Shown: positions 25,015 through 35,500, numbered from the stretch's first letter. The stretch: 64,000 nt of DNA from Pelomonas lactea (GCF_043555885.1 NZ_JBIGHX010000009.1:62001-126000); one strand, 5' to 3'. Notes: a model not told the origin generated them from the letters alone. A program made the numbers and translations.

Positions 25015-27941
25015 TCTGCGGCACCTTCGAGCTTGCGTTCCATCGACGCCAACTCCTCCAGTTCCCTTTCAATGGCGCCGGCGGAAGACAGGCGCGGCAG
25101 CCATGCCTCCACCTGCGCGGAACCGAACGCGTAGCGCGGATCGACGACAGGCCGGCGCGAAATGAGCTTTGACCCGCGCGCATCGAACAGCATCATCCTG
25201 ACGTGTTCCGACGGCTCGCCCGGCAGCGATGACAATAGGTCGCGCAGGGCTTCCAGACAACGCCTGGCCTTTTCCAGCGCGGTTTCCGCGGTCCGGACGT
25301 AGCCCAGGGACACCGCGCGGTCCAGACAGGGCCGTAGGTAGGCTGCGTACGCCCTTGCGACGCGTCGTGGATCCTCGGCCACGATGCGGCCCGCCTCCAG
25401 CAGGAATGCGAGGTAAGTGCGCTCCGAGCATCCTTCCTTCAGGATGTCGTATTGCACCTGGTCGAGCGTCGCTTCCGCCGCGTCCAGCATCCTTGTCTTG
25501 CGCAGCAGATGCGCAAACGCAATCCGGAAACCCAACGCGGTGTGATGCTGCCCACTACTCGAGTGATGGAAGAGGCTTTGCAGACAGACGGTCAGCGCTC
25601 TTTGCAGGTACTCGTCCGTGCCCAGTGCTCCGAGCGTCGCGATGTAGGCGTGCGCCACGTCGCGCGTGATCGCGGCAGGGTCGTCCGTCGCTATCTTCTC
25701 GTAGGTCTCTATGGCCGATGTGAATTCGCGACGTAGGTACTGCAGATGGCCCCTACGTGCTTTCAGGCGAATATCGATCTTCTCGGGCCTGACCTTCATC
25801 CCATTCACGAAAGCCTCGACCCTGGCAAGCACGCGCTCGGCTTCTTCTAGGCGATTCATGGCCGTGAGCACGACGATGCGGTCGACGTGATGCTCTACGT
25901 TGACGGTTGTAGTCTCCATCCCGTTACCGGACAGACGCACCAGCTGATTGCAGCTGTGAAGCGACTCCTGGAGTTGCCCGAGGTCCAGCCGTGCATAGAC
26001 CACCTCTCGGTGGTAGCGCGCATGATGATCCGGGTGCAGGCCATCGTGGGGACGGCCGAGCTGGTGGGATTTGCTCATGAGCTCGAGCAGCTCGCCCGTC
26101 AGCTGATAGAGCCCGTGCTGGAGAGCCAGCTTACGGTTGAGCATGTCGGCAGTCTGGCGATTGCCGTTCAGTTCGTGCCAGAAGATTTTTTCGAAGCAGA
26201 AGTTGACCACCTCGTACGGGTCGCAACCGCAGGCCCCGCCTGCCAGCTGCGTCGGCTTCTTCGGGAATTCCATCGCAAGCGCGGCCCACAGCTTGTGGCC
26301 AGGACGGTCTGACTTGCAGTGCTCCGGCGGCGCGCAGGACCGAATCAGGTGCCTCACGCATTCGGCAAGGAAGTGCAGTCTCGATCGGCCCCAGTGCGGT
26401 TCGAAGGGAAACTCCGCAGTCAGCAAGGCCTTGTCGTTGCAGTGCTCGTACAGACGCTTAGCGATGACGAAGTGTGCCTCGGCCCGCCCGAGAGGATCCC
26501 GGCGCATCCAGCGTTCTTGGACCAGGGCGCGAGTTGCCAGATCCATCTTGTAGTTCTCGCTCGTCCGGTGGCCTTCGATGCCCGATGATGGTTCTGCGGA
26601 CTCGGTCGTAATGAGTCGACCGTGCACCTCGTTCACCGCCGATCTGAAGGTTTCCCACTTCATGCCGTTTCCGGTACGAATCAGCTCTTCAGCCGCCTTC
26701 TGCGTCAGCCAGTAGAGTGCTGTGCTGCACCATTCGACTGCTCGAATGACATGGTCTTTCCCAAGGCTTCGGAGTTGCGCATTAACTTCATCCACATGCA
26801 GACGGATGTCGACGGGGAGAAGGTCTGCGGGCATGTTCGCCAGCTCGGCCCAGCCGGCGGTCGGATCGAAGTAGCTGAACGACTCGTAGTTGGATGCCAG
26901 GAACGCCAGCATGCGTACGGAAGCGGGTCGTGTGGCCAGGGTCTTATCTGCGGTGTAGTAGGACTGGGCACGCTGGAGTCTGGTGCCATGTTCATCTGCC
27001 GGGACGTGGCCACGAAGACCGCAATACCGCTTCCATTGCCGCTCGAAGAATGCGTTGCTCTCGGCTTCTTTGCTGACGGCCACCTGCAGATTGAAGTTCC
27101 TGCAATTGGAAACGCGATAGGCTGGCTTGCCCATGAGTAGCAAACGGGCCGTAGACTTCTCGCGGCTTGCCGCCGACCGGAGTAGTGCCTTCAGACCGCT
27201 CTCGCCGGAGTCCGACATCAGATCGGCGTGGACGACGACGAGGAGCGCGTTGCGGCTCTCCAGGGACCGCCACAGCCTGTCCGCCGAGGACTCCGGCGCC
27301 AATTCGAAATGCGCTCTCAACTCCTTCAGTGATCGTTCGAAGGGCAGTTCGTCGTCCTCGTCAGGGTAGCCCGCGTCGGTATACCCCGCGAACGGGCAGA
27401 TTAGATATACATCCTTCTTTCCCTTGTTCGGGAGGTAGGTACCGCCCAGCGCATACGCTATGAATAACGATCCGACGGCCGGAGCATCCGTCCAGCACGT
27501 GACCGCGCTTGGCTCGTTGATCCAGAACATCAACGAGTTGATGGCGGATTCTTCGGCGCTTCCGATGCAATTCGCACCGTCAGCGAAAGGCGCGGGCAGT
27601 ATTAGGGCACCGTTGTGCTTCTCCCTGGCCGCGGACTCGACGACCAGGTTTGGCCTGAGCGCAGCTTCCAGCTGTTCGAAACTCTCAACGGAGAACAGGT
27701 CCTGACAAGACAGCCCAGATGCGATCCGGCGTTGGGTTCGCTCGTCGCGAAGAGCGTCCCGGACCAGCGGCGTGGTCGGCTTGCTCTGGGTCTTCAGCTT
27801 GTTGAAGTGGTTGTAGTCCAGCGTGCCGGGGTTCTCGGGAAAGATCAGCTTACCCCAGGCGTCCCTCGATACGGCGTCGATTCGCTTCAGGTAGGGCGTG
27901 TACTCGCTGAACAGGTACTTGACAATGAGGTCGGGTTCCAT
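24999..27941 (-). CDS. Large TPR-type helical-repeat protein, possibly with a degenerate STAND NTPase
   Basis: A 980-residue cytoplasmic protein of unknown function. Residues ~570-900 are helical repeats of TPR character (for example LDLGQLQESLHSCNQLVRL and LRREFTSAIETYEKIATDD). Residues ~130-330 look like a nucleotide-binding fold whose P-loop has decayed (TDAPAVGSLFIAY lacks the GKS/T). It also has a strand like a Walker B, ALLVVVHADL, and a sensor-like ARLLLMGKP. If this reading is right it is a non-hydrolysing STAND-like scaffold or regulator. It is convergent with the biosynthetic operon and could regulate it or be an independent conflict gene; nothing in the sequence decides between these. 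Confidence 0.6.
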   Translation of the reverse strand: MEPDLIVKYLFSEYTPYLKRIDAVSRDAWGKLIFPENPGTLDYNHFNKLKTQSKPTTPLVRDALRDERTQRRIASGLSCQDLFSVESFEQLEAALRPNLVVESAAREKHNGALILPAPFADGANCIGSAEESAINSLMFWINEPSAVTCWTDAPAVGSLFIAYALGGTYLPNKGKKDVYLICPFAGYTDAGYPDEDDELPFERSLKELRAHFELAPESSADRLWRSLESRNALLVVVHADLMSDSGESGLKALLRSAASREKSTARLLLMGKPAYRVSNCRNFNLQVAVSKEAESNAFFERQWKRYCGLRGHVPADEHGTRLQRAQSYYTADKTLATRPASVRMLAFLASNYESFSYFDPTAGWAELANMPADLLPVDIRLHVDEVNAQLRSLGKDHVIRAVEWCSTALYWLTQKAAEELIRTGNGMKWETFRSAVNEVHGRLITTESAEPSSGIEGHRTSENYKMDLATRALVQERWMRRDPLGRAEAHFVIAKRLYEHCNDKALLTAEFPFEPHWGRSRLHFLAECVRHLIRSCAPPEHCKSDRPGHKLWAALAMEFPKKPTQLAGGACGCDPYEVVNFCFEKIFWHELNGNRQTADMLNRKLALQHGLYQLTGELLELMSKSHQLGRPHDGLHPDHHARYHREVVYARLDLGQLQESLHSCNQLVRLSGNGMETTTVNVEHHVDRIVVLTAMNRLEEAERVLARVEAFVNGMKVRPEKIDIRLKARRGHLQYLRREFTSAIETYEKIATDDPAAITRDVAHAYIATLGALGTDEYLQRALTVCLQSLFHHSSSGQHHTALGFRIAFAHLLRKTRMLDAAEATLDQVQYDILKEGCSERTYLAFLLEAGRIVAEDPRRVARAYAAYLRPCLDRAVSLGYVRTAETALEKARRCLEALRDLLSSLPGEPSEHVRMMLFDARGSKLISRRPVVDPRYAFGSAQVEAWLPRLSSAGAIERELEELASMERKLEGAADQLEG

Positions 27942-28714
27942 TCGCGCATCACCCCCTGACTCTTCTGATCGCGAACTGCTGGCGAGATCGAACCGGACTC
28001 CACGACATGCTCATCGCCGGCACACCCGCCTACAACGGTCGGACATCGTCTCATGTCAAGCACGGGCCCGACATCATGGAATCTCCCTGGCGGGCGCTGT
28101 CTGCCTGACTTTCTGCGGGGTTCGCGCAAGGTGGGCGAACCATCTGCGGAGGGAGTTGTCCCATCGCGGCGTGTCCATGACGGGGAACCCGCCTTTGCGG
28201 CGCAGCCCGGCATTGGCGCCGCCGCCGGGATCCCGGAGCGCTGGCGCAACAGTCCGGTGCGCCGCGCCCCGCTTTTCCGACCAAGTACCGCCCGTGGCGG
28301 TGCCGGCCGCGGGACGGAACGTCGGCTTGATGACGATCAGCGTGAGCCCGCCCGATCGACGCGACCGGCTGCTTGCGCTGCAAACGTGCCATCGGCGCGA
28401 TGACTGCAGCTTCAGGCTGGTCATGTTGCCCACGGTCAACGAACGAGATGCGAAATCGGCGAGCAAGAGGCGCTTGGCTCGGTTTGCCACGGCCATGAAA
28501 ACGACGCATGCGGCGTTTGCGCTGTCGACTCGACTACGCTGTTGAGACCGTACCAGCGGGTAGTGCGCCTGCACAGCCGAGTTTCGTGCCACGAAGTCTC
28601 AAACCCGCGACCCTCGGCTTGGTTGTCTACGGGAAAGTACACATCCTGGCGCCACGCAGCCTGCCTGGGCTCTGGTACCGGTCACTACAAGCGTGTACGT
28701 GCTTTTGTGGTCAG
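27942..28714. other. Decayed or non-coding stretch
   Basis: About 770 bp. Several open frames exist on both strands, but none has a good start, codon pattern or recognisable product. A 6-bp stem (GCCGAG/CTCGGC) near 28580-28620 is not a tRNA. It probably contains remnants of former genes next to the broken nuclease. Confidence 0.4.
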
Positions 28715-29053
28715 TCAGCACCGGCACAGGTGGTCAGTCAGGCCGGAATGCGCAGTCATGCCGTCGAGGCGGTGATCGATCAGACCACTGTCCCAGAGCG
28801 CGTGCAGGTTGGAGCCCTTGCCAAACGCGCGCAGTTGGACGCCGTTGCCGCCCTTGTCGGCCGCGAGTCCAGCGTGCAGGGGCTGGTGAACGTCACCGAC
28901 GAGGTGCACAACCCACTTGAGGGCGACAAGCCTTTCGCTGGGCGAGGTGCCGCTGGATCGAAGGATGAGGGTCTGCTCCATCAGTGCCTCGATGACGCAC
29001 GCCCCGTCCCGGCAATCCCTGCTCGACCGGTAGGTGCAGTCGTCGTCAAGCAT
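28715..29053 (-). pseudogene. Truncated S1/P1-type nuclease
   Basis: The central part of an S1/P1 nuclease. It has DDDCTYRSSRDCRDGACVIEA, then LKWVVHLVGDVHQPLHAG and NLHALWDSGLIDHR, each aligning with the intact enzyme at 17287-18051. The signal peptide, N-terminal zinc-binding Trp and C-terminal third are missing. Similarity reaches slightly upstream of the ATG at 29053 (a preceding FLN matches the WHYVN site). It lies in opposite orientation to the intact copy, and the two enclose the biosynthetic operon. Confidence 0.85.
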
Positions 29054-29103
29054 GTTCAGGAATCCCTCCGACGCTTGAGCGTCCCGGCGTTCAACATTGG
29101 CGC

Positions 29104-29475
29104 ATGGTCGAGCTGACCCTGAATGCGCCGTGGTTCATGTTGTCGATGGAAGTCGGCGACCAGGGCGAACCTGAACACAGCGTCACGCAGACCCTGTGCA
29201 TCGCCTGGGAGTACGACCTAGCCGATATCCTGGTGTCGATGGAGGCCGCTCGCGTGACGGGGCTGATCTGCATGATGCCTGCGTCGGCATCTGCGTCCGG
29301 TCACTGGACATCGCGCGAGATCCGTGAGGTGTGGCTTCACCGCTCCGCCGCAGGGCGCCACATCGAGCTGCTCGACAAGACGGGCCAACGGTTCGATTGC
29401 GGGCTGACCCCGGATCACATTGCTCCCGTGGAGATTGATCTGCTTTGGCGCGTGATTCCGAGGCGACAGCGATGA
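29104..29475 (+). CDS. Hypothetical protein, first of a coupled pair
   Basis: A 123-residue open frame not recognised as any family. It starts MVELTLNAPWFMLSMEVGDQ, with mixed alpha/beta character and no membrane segment. The case for a real gene is the ATGA overlap (29472-29475) with the next frame, which also looks coding. It lies just after the truncated nuclease. The function is unknown. Confidence 0.5.
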   Translation: MVELTLNAPWFMLSMEVGDQGEPEHSVTQTLCIAWEYDLADILVSMEAARVTGLICMMPASASASGHWTSREIREVWLHRSAAGRHIELLDKTGQRFDCGLTPDHIAPVEIDLLWRVIPRRQR

Positions 29476-29819
29476 CCAAGCCCTCGCTGACGCCAGCGGA
29501 TTTTGTGCAGCCGCCCCTGGAGTCCGACAAGGAGCTGGCCGAGTGGGACAGCATGCCGGCCGTGGGTCGCGAGCGATTCTGGTTGCCAGCGGCGAACCGC
29601 TATCCGTTCAGGACCTTGCTTGAGCTAAAGAAGATGAAGCGAACAAAGTCGCGCGCGGCCCCTAGAGAACTCGGTCGTGCGTCGAAGTTGGCGAGACTTA
29701 AGGCCTGCATACGGCAGGGTCGGCGCCTGGGATTCTTGAAGGAGCACCTCACCGTCTCGGACGACTTCGATTCGCAGCTGCCAGCAGCATTGCTCAAGGA
29801 TTTCGAGGGCGGCATCTGA
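29472..29819 (+). CDS. Hypothetical protein, second of a coupled pair
   Basis: A 115-residue, largely charged protein (TLLELKKMKRTKSR...LARLKACIRQGRRLGFLKEHL). Its start codon overlaps the preceding stop as ATGA, so the two are translated together. A basic middle and acidic C-terminus (SDDFDSQLPAALLKDFEGGI) are the only features. A toxin-antitoxin pair is possible by size and coupling, but no known toxin or antitoxin motif is visible. Confidence 0.5.
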   Translation: MTKPSLTPADFVQPPLESDKELAEWDSMPAVGRERFWLPAANRYPFRTLLELKKMKRTKSRAAPRELGRASKLARLKACIRQGRRLGFLKEHLTVSDDFDSQLPAALLKDFEGGI

Positions 29820-29883
29820 GACGAGGTGCGAGGAGTTCGAACGTCGGGGCGTGCTAGGGATCCGAGTGCTTGATGCGGAGGCG

Positions 29884-30198
29884 TCAGGTGCCCTCTACCG
29901 CAGCCAGTTCAAGCACGCGATCCGTTAGTCCTTGCTCGATGGCCGTCCTGGGCGTCCTCCCGTTGAGGCCGCCCAGCGGGGTCTCCAGGAACGACAAGAG
30001 GGCCCACCCTTCGGTGGTGCCCAGCGCCTTCGATGGCCTCGGGATCACAGCCCAGAAGATCGGGGCGAACTGCCACCTGGGCAGGCGGAAGCCCCGGCGG
30101 GTCTGGGTGAGACCGATTGCGCGACCCTTTGAGACCCATGAGTTGATGGTCGCCCTGGTGGTGGCGGCGATGCTGGCCGCAACGTCGGTGCTGCCCAA
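29884..30198 (-). CDS. Possible Xre/MbcA/ParS-like antitoxin fragment
   Basis: About 104 residues with a helix-turn-helix-like start (DVAASIAATTRATINSWVSKG). The C-terminus GGLNGRTPRTAIEQGLTDRVLELA resembles the toxin-binding end of MbcA/ParS-type antitoxins. There is no ATG or GTG upstream before the frame closes; only a TTG at 30198 could start it. So it may be a 5'-truncated gene. No RES-domain toxin, the usual partner, is seen beside it. Confidence 0.4.
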   Translation of the reverse strand: MGSTDVAASIAATTRATINSWVSKGRAIGLTQTRRGFRLPRWQFAPIFWAVIPRPSKALGTTEGWALLSFLETPLGGLNGRTPRTAIEQGLTDRVLELAAVEGT

Positions 30199-30424
30199 AT
30201 TCGCTGCCTGCGGGCCGAGCCGGCGAGAACTGAATGAAGGCCTTCAGGTAAACCCGGCCGGCGCTAATGGTTGACTTGGACGGTCAGATGTTTATGCGAC
30301 CGAATGCCTGCTCGCACGTCGGACCGGGCGCTAACGCCTGAGCGCTTTCCAGCTGCCAGCAGTTGATGCTCGAAATATGGATGAGTCCGCGCTCTTGCAC
30401 GGCGCTATAGCCGATGCGACTTCA

Positions 30425-30742
30425 TCAATCCTCAAAGAGCCTAAAGAGGCCATAGCCAATCGCTCCGATCGCTCCTGCAGCCAGGACCACTGGCGCCGCG
30501 GCAACTCCAACCGCTGCAACCGCAGCAACCTTAGCAGTCACCACGCCGACACCGGCTGCCACTGATCCACCGACGCCCGCGCCAGTCGCGGCTGCGGCTC
30601 CAACAGCTGAGCCAATGTTGGCGGCCATCTGACCTCGTGCCATGTGGTACGTAGTCGCATGCTTGGTGGCAGTACCGACTGCGGCTCCCAAGCCTGCAGC
30701 GGTTGCATTGAACGCTATCGCGTCCCTCGTCGACTTATCCAT
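30425..30742 (-). CDS. Small Gly/Ala-rich glycine-zipper membrane protein
   Basis: A 105-residue protein from ATG 30742, which has AGGAG at good spacing; an upstream extension to 30850 lacks coding character. The sequence after MDKSTRDAIAFNATAAG is a near-continuous run of Gly/Ala/Val repeats (GAAVGTATK, GSAVGAAAATGAG, AAPVVLAAGAIGAIGYGLF). This is the pattern of glycine-zipper helices that insert into or perforate membranes. It is not a known family. A pore-forming or toxin-like role is possible but unproven. Confidence 0.6.
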   Translation of the reverse strand: MDKSTRDAIAFNATAAGLGAAVGTATKHATTYHMARGQMAANIGSAVGAAAATGAGVGGSVAAGVGVVTAKVAAVAAVGVAAAPVVLAAGAIGAIGYGLFRLFED

Positions 30743-31293
30743 GACAACTCCTCTTGCTGAAAACGGCAGTTGATCGGGAGAAAGAAGAGGGCGCGAGCAT
30801 GTGCCCGGTGAGCGTTCGTCGCGTTGAGCAGTGTCACGCTTATATATCAAGACGAGGTTTCCTGAGAAGGGCGGGAGTCAAATTGAAGCCGCCCTCCCCC
30901 GCGAGTGCGGAGGGGGGGGGGGCTAAGACTGCCGGCGCTTCGCGCGATCGCGTCGCCAACTTATTCCTCCATGCCCATCCTTGGCACGGACCGCCGGCCT
31001 CGCTTTCAACCTATCGCGCGAACGGCCGACTTTGGCCAGCGGGGCCACGTAGTGACCCAACCGGGTGTGGTCCGTGACCTGGCTCGCGCACAGCCGTAGA
31101 ACACTGCCGATGCCGGTCGTTTGGGCAATCAGGCACCCCGCATTGGAGGCTTGACCTCCCGGTAGGCATCTGGCACAAGCCTCCTCATCGACGTCCATCG
31201 TGAGAGACCGCGCAGACCGGTGCATCGCCGGGTTGCGTTGGCTGCAGGCACTACGCGGCTGGATCGATTCAAACAAAGCTGGGGGAGTTCAGC
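30743..31293. other. Intergenic region with a G11 homopolymer
   Basis: 550 bp between divergent small genes with no supported CDS. It contains a run of 11 G at 30912-30922. The right part should carry the promoter of the gene at 31294, which has GGGGGAG just before its ATG. Confidence 0.45.
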
Positions 31294-31764
31294 ATGTCAC
31301 CTATCGTGCCCGCTCAGGTGCTGGTCCAGGCTTTGGCAATGGCAGCCAAGGCGCGCTACCAGGCTGAAGCGCTTGCGCATCTGCATGGCATCGCGAAGCT
31401 GCGCGCCGGTGTTGTCCGCGATTTGATTGAGGCGATTGTCGTGCGACGTGTCGATGCCGTTGAGCATCAATGCACGGAAGTGCTTAAGCAATATGCCGAC
31501 CAAGCCCAACACTATCTGGACCAGCAGAGGCGGTTCGGCGAGAGGCTTTTGGAGAGTCGCGATCCGATAGAACGACTCGAATTGAGCTCGAGACTCACGG
31601 AAGTCGATACCAAGCTCGGAGAGATCCGAGCCGATGCGAAGCTGATCTACGAACGCATGTGCCAAGCGATCGCCTATCTAGGCGGCAACGATGCGGCACT
31701 TCTGCAACAAGTTTCGTACGTTATGGGTGGCGGTTATGAGTCAGTCCGCTATGTATCCCAATAA
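31294..31764 (+). CDS. Hypothetical helical (coiled-coil) protein
   Basis: A 156-residue, almost wholly alpha-helical protein (QALAMAAKARYQAEALAHLH, then HQCTEVLKQYADQAQHYLDQQ, then LTEVDTKLGEIRADAKLIYE). Its heptad-like spacing suggests a coiled coil. GGGGGAG precedes the ATG. It overlaps the following membrane-protein gene by 29 nt, so they probably act together. The base composition is lower in G+C than the flanks, consistent with foreign origin. No family recognised. Confidence 0.6.
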   Translation: MSPIVPAQVLVQALAMAAKARYQAEALAHLHGIAKLRAGVVRDLIEAIVVRRVDAVEHQCTEVLKQYADQAQHYLDQQRRFGERLLESRDPIERLELSSRLTEVDTKLGEIRADAKLIYERMCQAIAYLGGNDAALLQQVSYVMGGGYESVRYVSQ

Positions 31765-32515
31765 TTCGACTCCATCTCCTTGGCCAACATTCTGGATCGG
31801 GCTGGGCATCGTCCTCATTTGGATTACTTGTTGGCAATCCCACTACGACGATATACGAATTGCCGCATTGGCCAGAATCGAGGCATGCCCCGAACCTGTT
31901 CCTTCAGGCGATCGCTGGTGGAACAAAATCGGAACAACCGTCGAAAAAGGTTTCGATAGCGTTTTCACAGAATGCGGTAGACGTTTTCGACGCGAAACTG
32001 ATGAAGTCCAGACCGCCTTTGAGAACAGTATGGGGCGCGTCATGCTTGCTACCCCATTGGCCTTCATTCTCGTTTCATTGACGCGAGGTGGCGGCAGGTG
32101 GCTCGCCAGCGGCTTGCAGACTGCGTCAGTTGCGCGCGCAGAACGACTTCGTCTGAAAGCCTACGAAGCACAAGATAGAACGCTGGTTCTTGAGAATGAA
32201 GCGGCGAAATTTAGCGACGCACGAGTTGAATTTGTCAAACGCCTCGGCATTATTTCGAGCTACCTTGACTTGCTCGCCGAGCCGTCCGCGTCAAATCAAG
32301 TGGTGATGCTGAAGCAGAACATATCCAGGGAGCTGTGCGAGCTGGTGGCAGGCAATGCGCCTGACGAACTCATTGGATTGATACGGAGCGATAAAGTTGT
32401 TCAGTACAAACTCCGGACGCTGGAGCAACGCTTCAACGAGCTTGCCATCAAGAACGATGATGCCCAGCTGATGTTCTCACTCGCATCGGCAGACTCCGGG
32501 GCGAGGTTACTATAG
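31736..32515 (+). CDS. Hypothetical two-helix membrane protein with cytoplasmic coiled coil
   Basis: 259 residues from ATG 31736. The first membrane helix is TFWIGLGIVLIWITCW (~18-33) and the second is VMLATPLAFILVSLT (~102-116). Between them lies a charged ~65-residue loop. The C-terminal ~140 residues are a helical domain (RAERLRLKAYEAQDRTLVLENEAAKF...). The gene overlaps the preceding helical-protein gene. Clearly A+T-richer than the chromosomal flanks. No family recognised. Confidence 0.6.
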   Translation: MSQSAMYPNNSTPSPWPTFWIGLGIVLIWITCWQSHYDDIRIAALARIEACPEPVPSGDRWWNKIGTTVEKGFDSVFTECGRRFRRETDEVQTAFENSMGRVMLATPLAFILVSLTRGGGRWLASGLQTASVARAERLRLKAYEAQDRTLVLENEAAKFSDARVEFVKRLGIISSYLDLLAEPSASNQVVMLKQNISRELCELVAGNAPDELIGLIRSDKVVQYKLRTLEQRFNELAIKNDDAQLMFSLASADSGARLL

Positions 32516-32517
32516 GT

Positions 32518-32535
32518 TGACTGTGGGCCCAGTCA
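32518..32535. other. Hairpin between convergent genes
   Basis: TGACTG, a 6-nt loop and CAGTCA lie between the convergent stops at 32515 and 32544. There is no T-tract, so intrinsic termination is uncertain. Confidence 0.3.
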
Positions 32536-32543
32536 CTTAAGGT

Positions 32544-35500
32544 TTAGCCGTAGCAGACCGTATACGCGTTGAGGTGTTCTATCGCCTTCCGAGCGGTCGC
32601 CTGCCAGGGCTCCTCTCGGTTGTCAAAGATCTGCTCAAGCACGTCCTTGATGACGCTTGCTTGAAATCCAGCATCCATGGGATCTAGGGATTCTTTGTTC
32701 GAATTTCCCGGATCGGCCAGTTCATCGCTTTCGAACCAGCGAGATCTAAATTCCGAAGAGGTTGGCCATCCAGCAAGTAGTCTTTCTAACCCTTTGCGCT
32801 TCTCGACGGTCTTCGCAGCGGTGTCAGCGAGGATGGCCTGCATCCCCTCTCTGTAGGCCTCTTTCGCAACCTGCCTGAATCCTTCGGGCCAGTCGCGCTC
32901 CACAAGCTGCAGCTTGGCGATCGTTAGCGCCGATTGCGGGTCTGTTCCTTCCAGGCGCAATGCCCAGTAGCCACCCACAAGCAGAGGCATCCAGAAATCG
33001 GAAACAGGAGCCAAGCAGGCGACGACCGTCTGAGCTCCTTTAAGTTGCAAGGAGCTGACTACGCCCAGCGGATCGCCCGTTTCAGAGCTGCCTACCATGC
33101 CGGCGACGCACGCCGAAATGAACACTTCACGGATGTCACCGCTAAGAGCCATCACAGCCGCGGCGTCGAGAATCTGTCCAGCAGCATCGTCAATCCGCAA
33201 TGCGCCGTGCTGACTTGTCGTGCCACCACTGCGCGTCTCCATCACCGTGCCATGCGTCGCGATTTGAAGGCAAGGACGCAGTTCCGTAGAAGGAGTACCC
33301 AAATGGCGGGCGGCTCGGACTGAGGCGTGCTCGCGGCGTGCTTCGGCGAACAACTTGCCTACGATGCTCGCCTCCACGTTGACGAATGGAATGGGCCTTC
33401 CGCCGGCCTCAGCCTCGTCGGTGAAGATAGAAATTTGGCTCGGCAGCCAGGGCTGCACTGGCGCCCCAACGTCTTGCGGCATGCGCAAACGCACGTATGC
33501 CGCAAGCCCACAGAAGTGGCGGACCTTCCAACCCTGTGGCTTGCCAAGCGCCAACGGCAGCGCGTGCAGACCGGTCCCGGTCACCAGGTCCACATTGACC
33601 GCTGCTCCGAGCGCTTGTACAAGCGGTGACCAGATCGTGGTTCTTATGTGGCCGCGCAAGGCCTCAATTGCCTCCTCGGGCTCGAGTTCGGCTTCAACGG
33701 ACGCTAGAGCCGAAGGCGTCAGGCGAGTTGCGTAGATCACATCGCGCAGCCCCGCTTGCGCCTCGCGATAGCCGACTGTGGAGACGGCCATATCAGCCCG
33801 CAAGGTCTCCAGGGCCCCGAGTGAAATGGTCTGGAGCGCTTGTTTCGCGCGCAGCACATTGGCCCGTATGGTGCCGTTAATCACGTCTAGCAGCACGATG
33901 CAACTCGGGCCAGCTGCGGCGACCAACTGCTGTGGCGTCATCGCCTGCAACCACTGCATGGCTGCAAAAGCACGATCCTCCATTGCCAGCGCGCCACGCG
34001 CAGCACGGAAGACCTCGTGAGGCGTACCAAGGTCAGCCGGGTCAAGGTCTTTCAGAACGGACAGAGGAGGAGGGCCCGCCGAGTCGTCGTCAACGCGCAT
34101 TCGGACTGCCGTCATTTGGCGTCGAGCTTCGACATAGTCATCGCGGGCCTGAGGTATCTCATCTGCACCGGCGGCTAGGCCTGGCCCGACGCAATAGATC
34201 CACGTTTCCATGCCATGAAGGGGTGCGATTCCCGACAGTACTTCTTCGTGCCAGCAACGCTCGCACAGCGAGACCCAAGCTTCGTGGAAAGAGCGGAAGC
34301 CTTCTGCTATCCAGCCCCGTGATCCCCCGCGCTCGAGCTCGAGTTCGTCCAGCCCAACCAAAGTTATAGCGCGGACGGCAGGTAGAACTCGCTGTAGCTC
34401 CAGGCGCACCTGCGAATCCTGCGACCAGCGCGAGATGATGTGTTGACCAAACTGAAGGCGCCGCAACACCGGAACTTGATCGCAAACGACCTCGAGTGAG
34501 TGCCGGCTGGAGAAGACATTGCGTTCGTAATCCCGCATTTTCTTAAAGAGCGCGCGGCCCAAACGGCTGGACATGAACCATCCGTGGTGGACATAGGTCG
34601 CGATCCGCTCGGTCGGTGCGGAGAGCGCCTCCAGCACCTGCAGTTCAATGTTCTGCGCCCGGGACACCTCGCCAACATCCCTGATCGCAGAAGCGCTGCT
34701 CAACAAGGCTGAGACCAAATCGGCGTCTCCGCTGATGACGTTTGGCCTACTAAGAAGCGCATCGATCAACCGGTACGCTGGCTCAGTGCCGCCGAGCCTC
34801 ACGGCACGGGCATTGAGTTCAAGACTTAGCGGAAGGAGGCTGGTGGCAATGCCTGCGTATCCGTTCAGCTTGGCCCGGTCGCGGTCCACGCTGAGTTGCT
34901 CCCACTGCGCCTGGGTGGACTCGTCCACACGGCCGGCACGGATTCGCGTCAGCAGCATTTGGACACACGCGCGAATCTCTCTCTCATCGGGGCGAGTTTT
35001 GCGCCGCTTGCGCAACGTCTCCAGAACGAACTCGGCGTGATCCAAGGCGGCGTCCGGGTTGCCCGAGTCGCGCAACGTCTTGGCCATGGAAGCGTGTGCC
35101 CGCAATGCCTCGATGCTGCGCGAGCAGCCGTTCGCGGAGCGCAGATCCAGTTCTTGGCGCAGCAGCTTGAGCCCGGCCTCCCACTGGCCCATCTGAATGC
35201 TCAGCTCGGCCAGTTCGTGCAATGCGTGCAGCGAATACAGGTGATTGCATCCGTACCGGTCCTTCGATTGCTCATGCACCCAGGTCTGAAACGCGTGCGC
35301 GGCAACTAACTCACCCTGGGACACCAGGCTGCCAGGAATAGTTGCAACCTGTCGGAACGCCAGCCAGCGTAGGAAGCGACCTCCGCCGCTCGGCTCAAGC
35401 AGACGCTTGAAGAGCGATCTAGCCGTCTCGTGATGGCCCATCTCTGTAAAGATGAAAGCTGTCGTCGCCAGGGCTGCTGGCGGTGGGCGGCTGCCACCTT

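Noticed and set aside
28074..28592. Long minus-strand open frame
   Set aside because: No recognised product, poor start, and three other frames are equally open in this GC-rich DNA.
28560..28640. tRNA-like hairpin as attachment site
   Set aside because: The stem is only 6 bp and no cloverleaf or T-arm pairing can be drawn.
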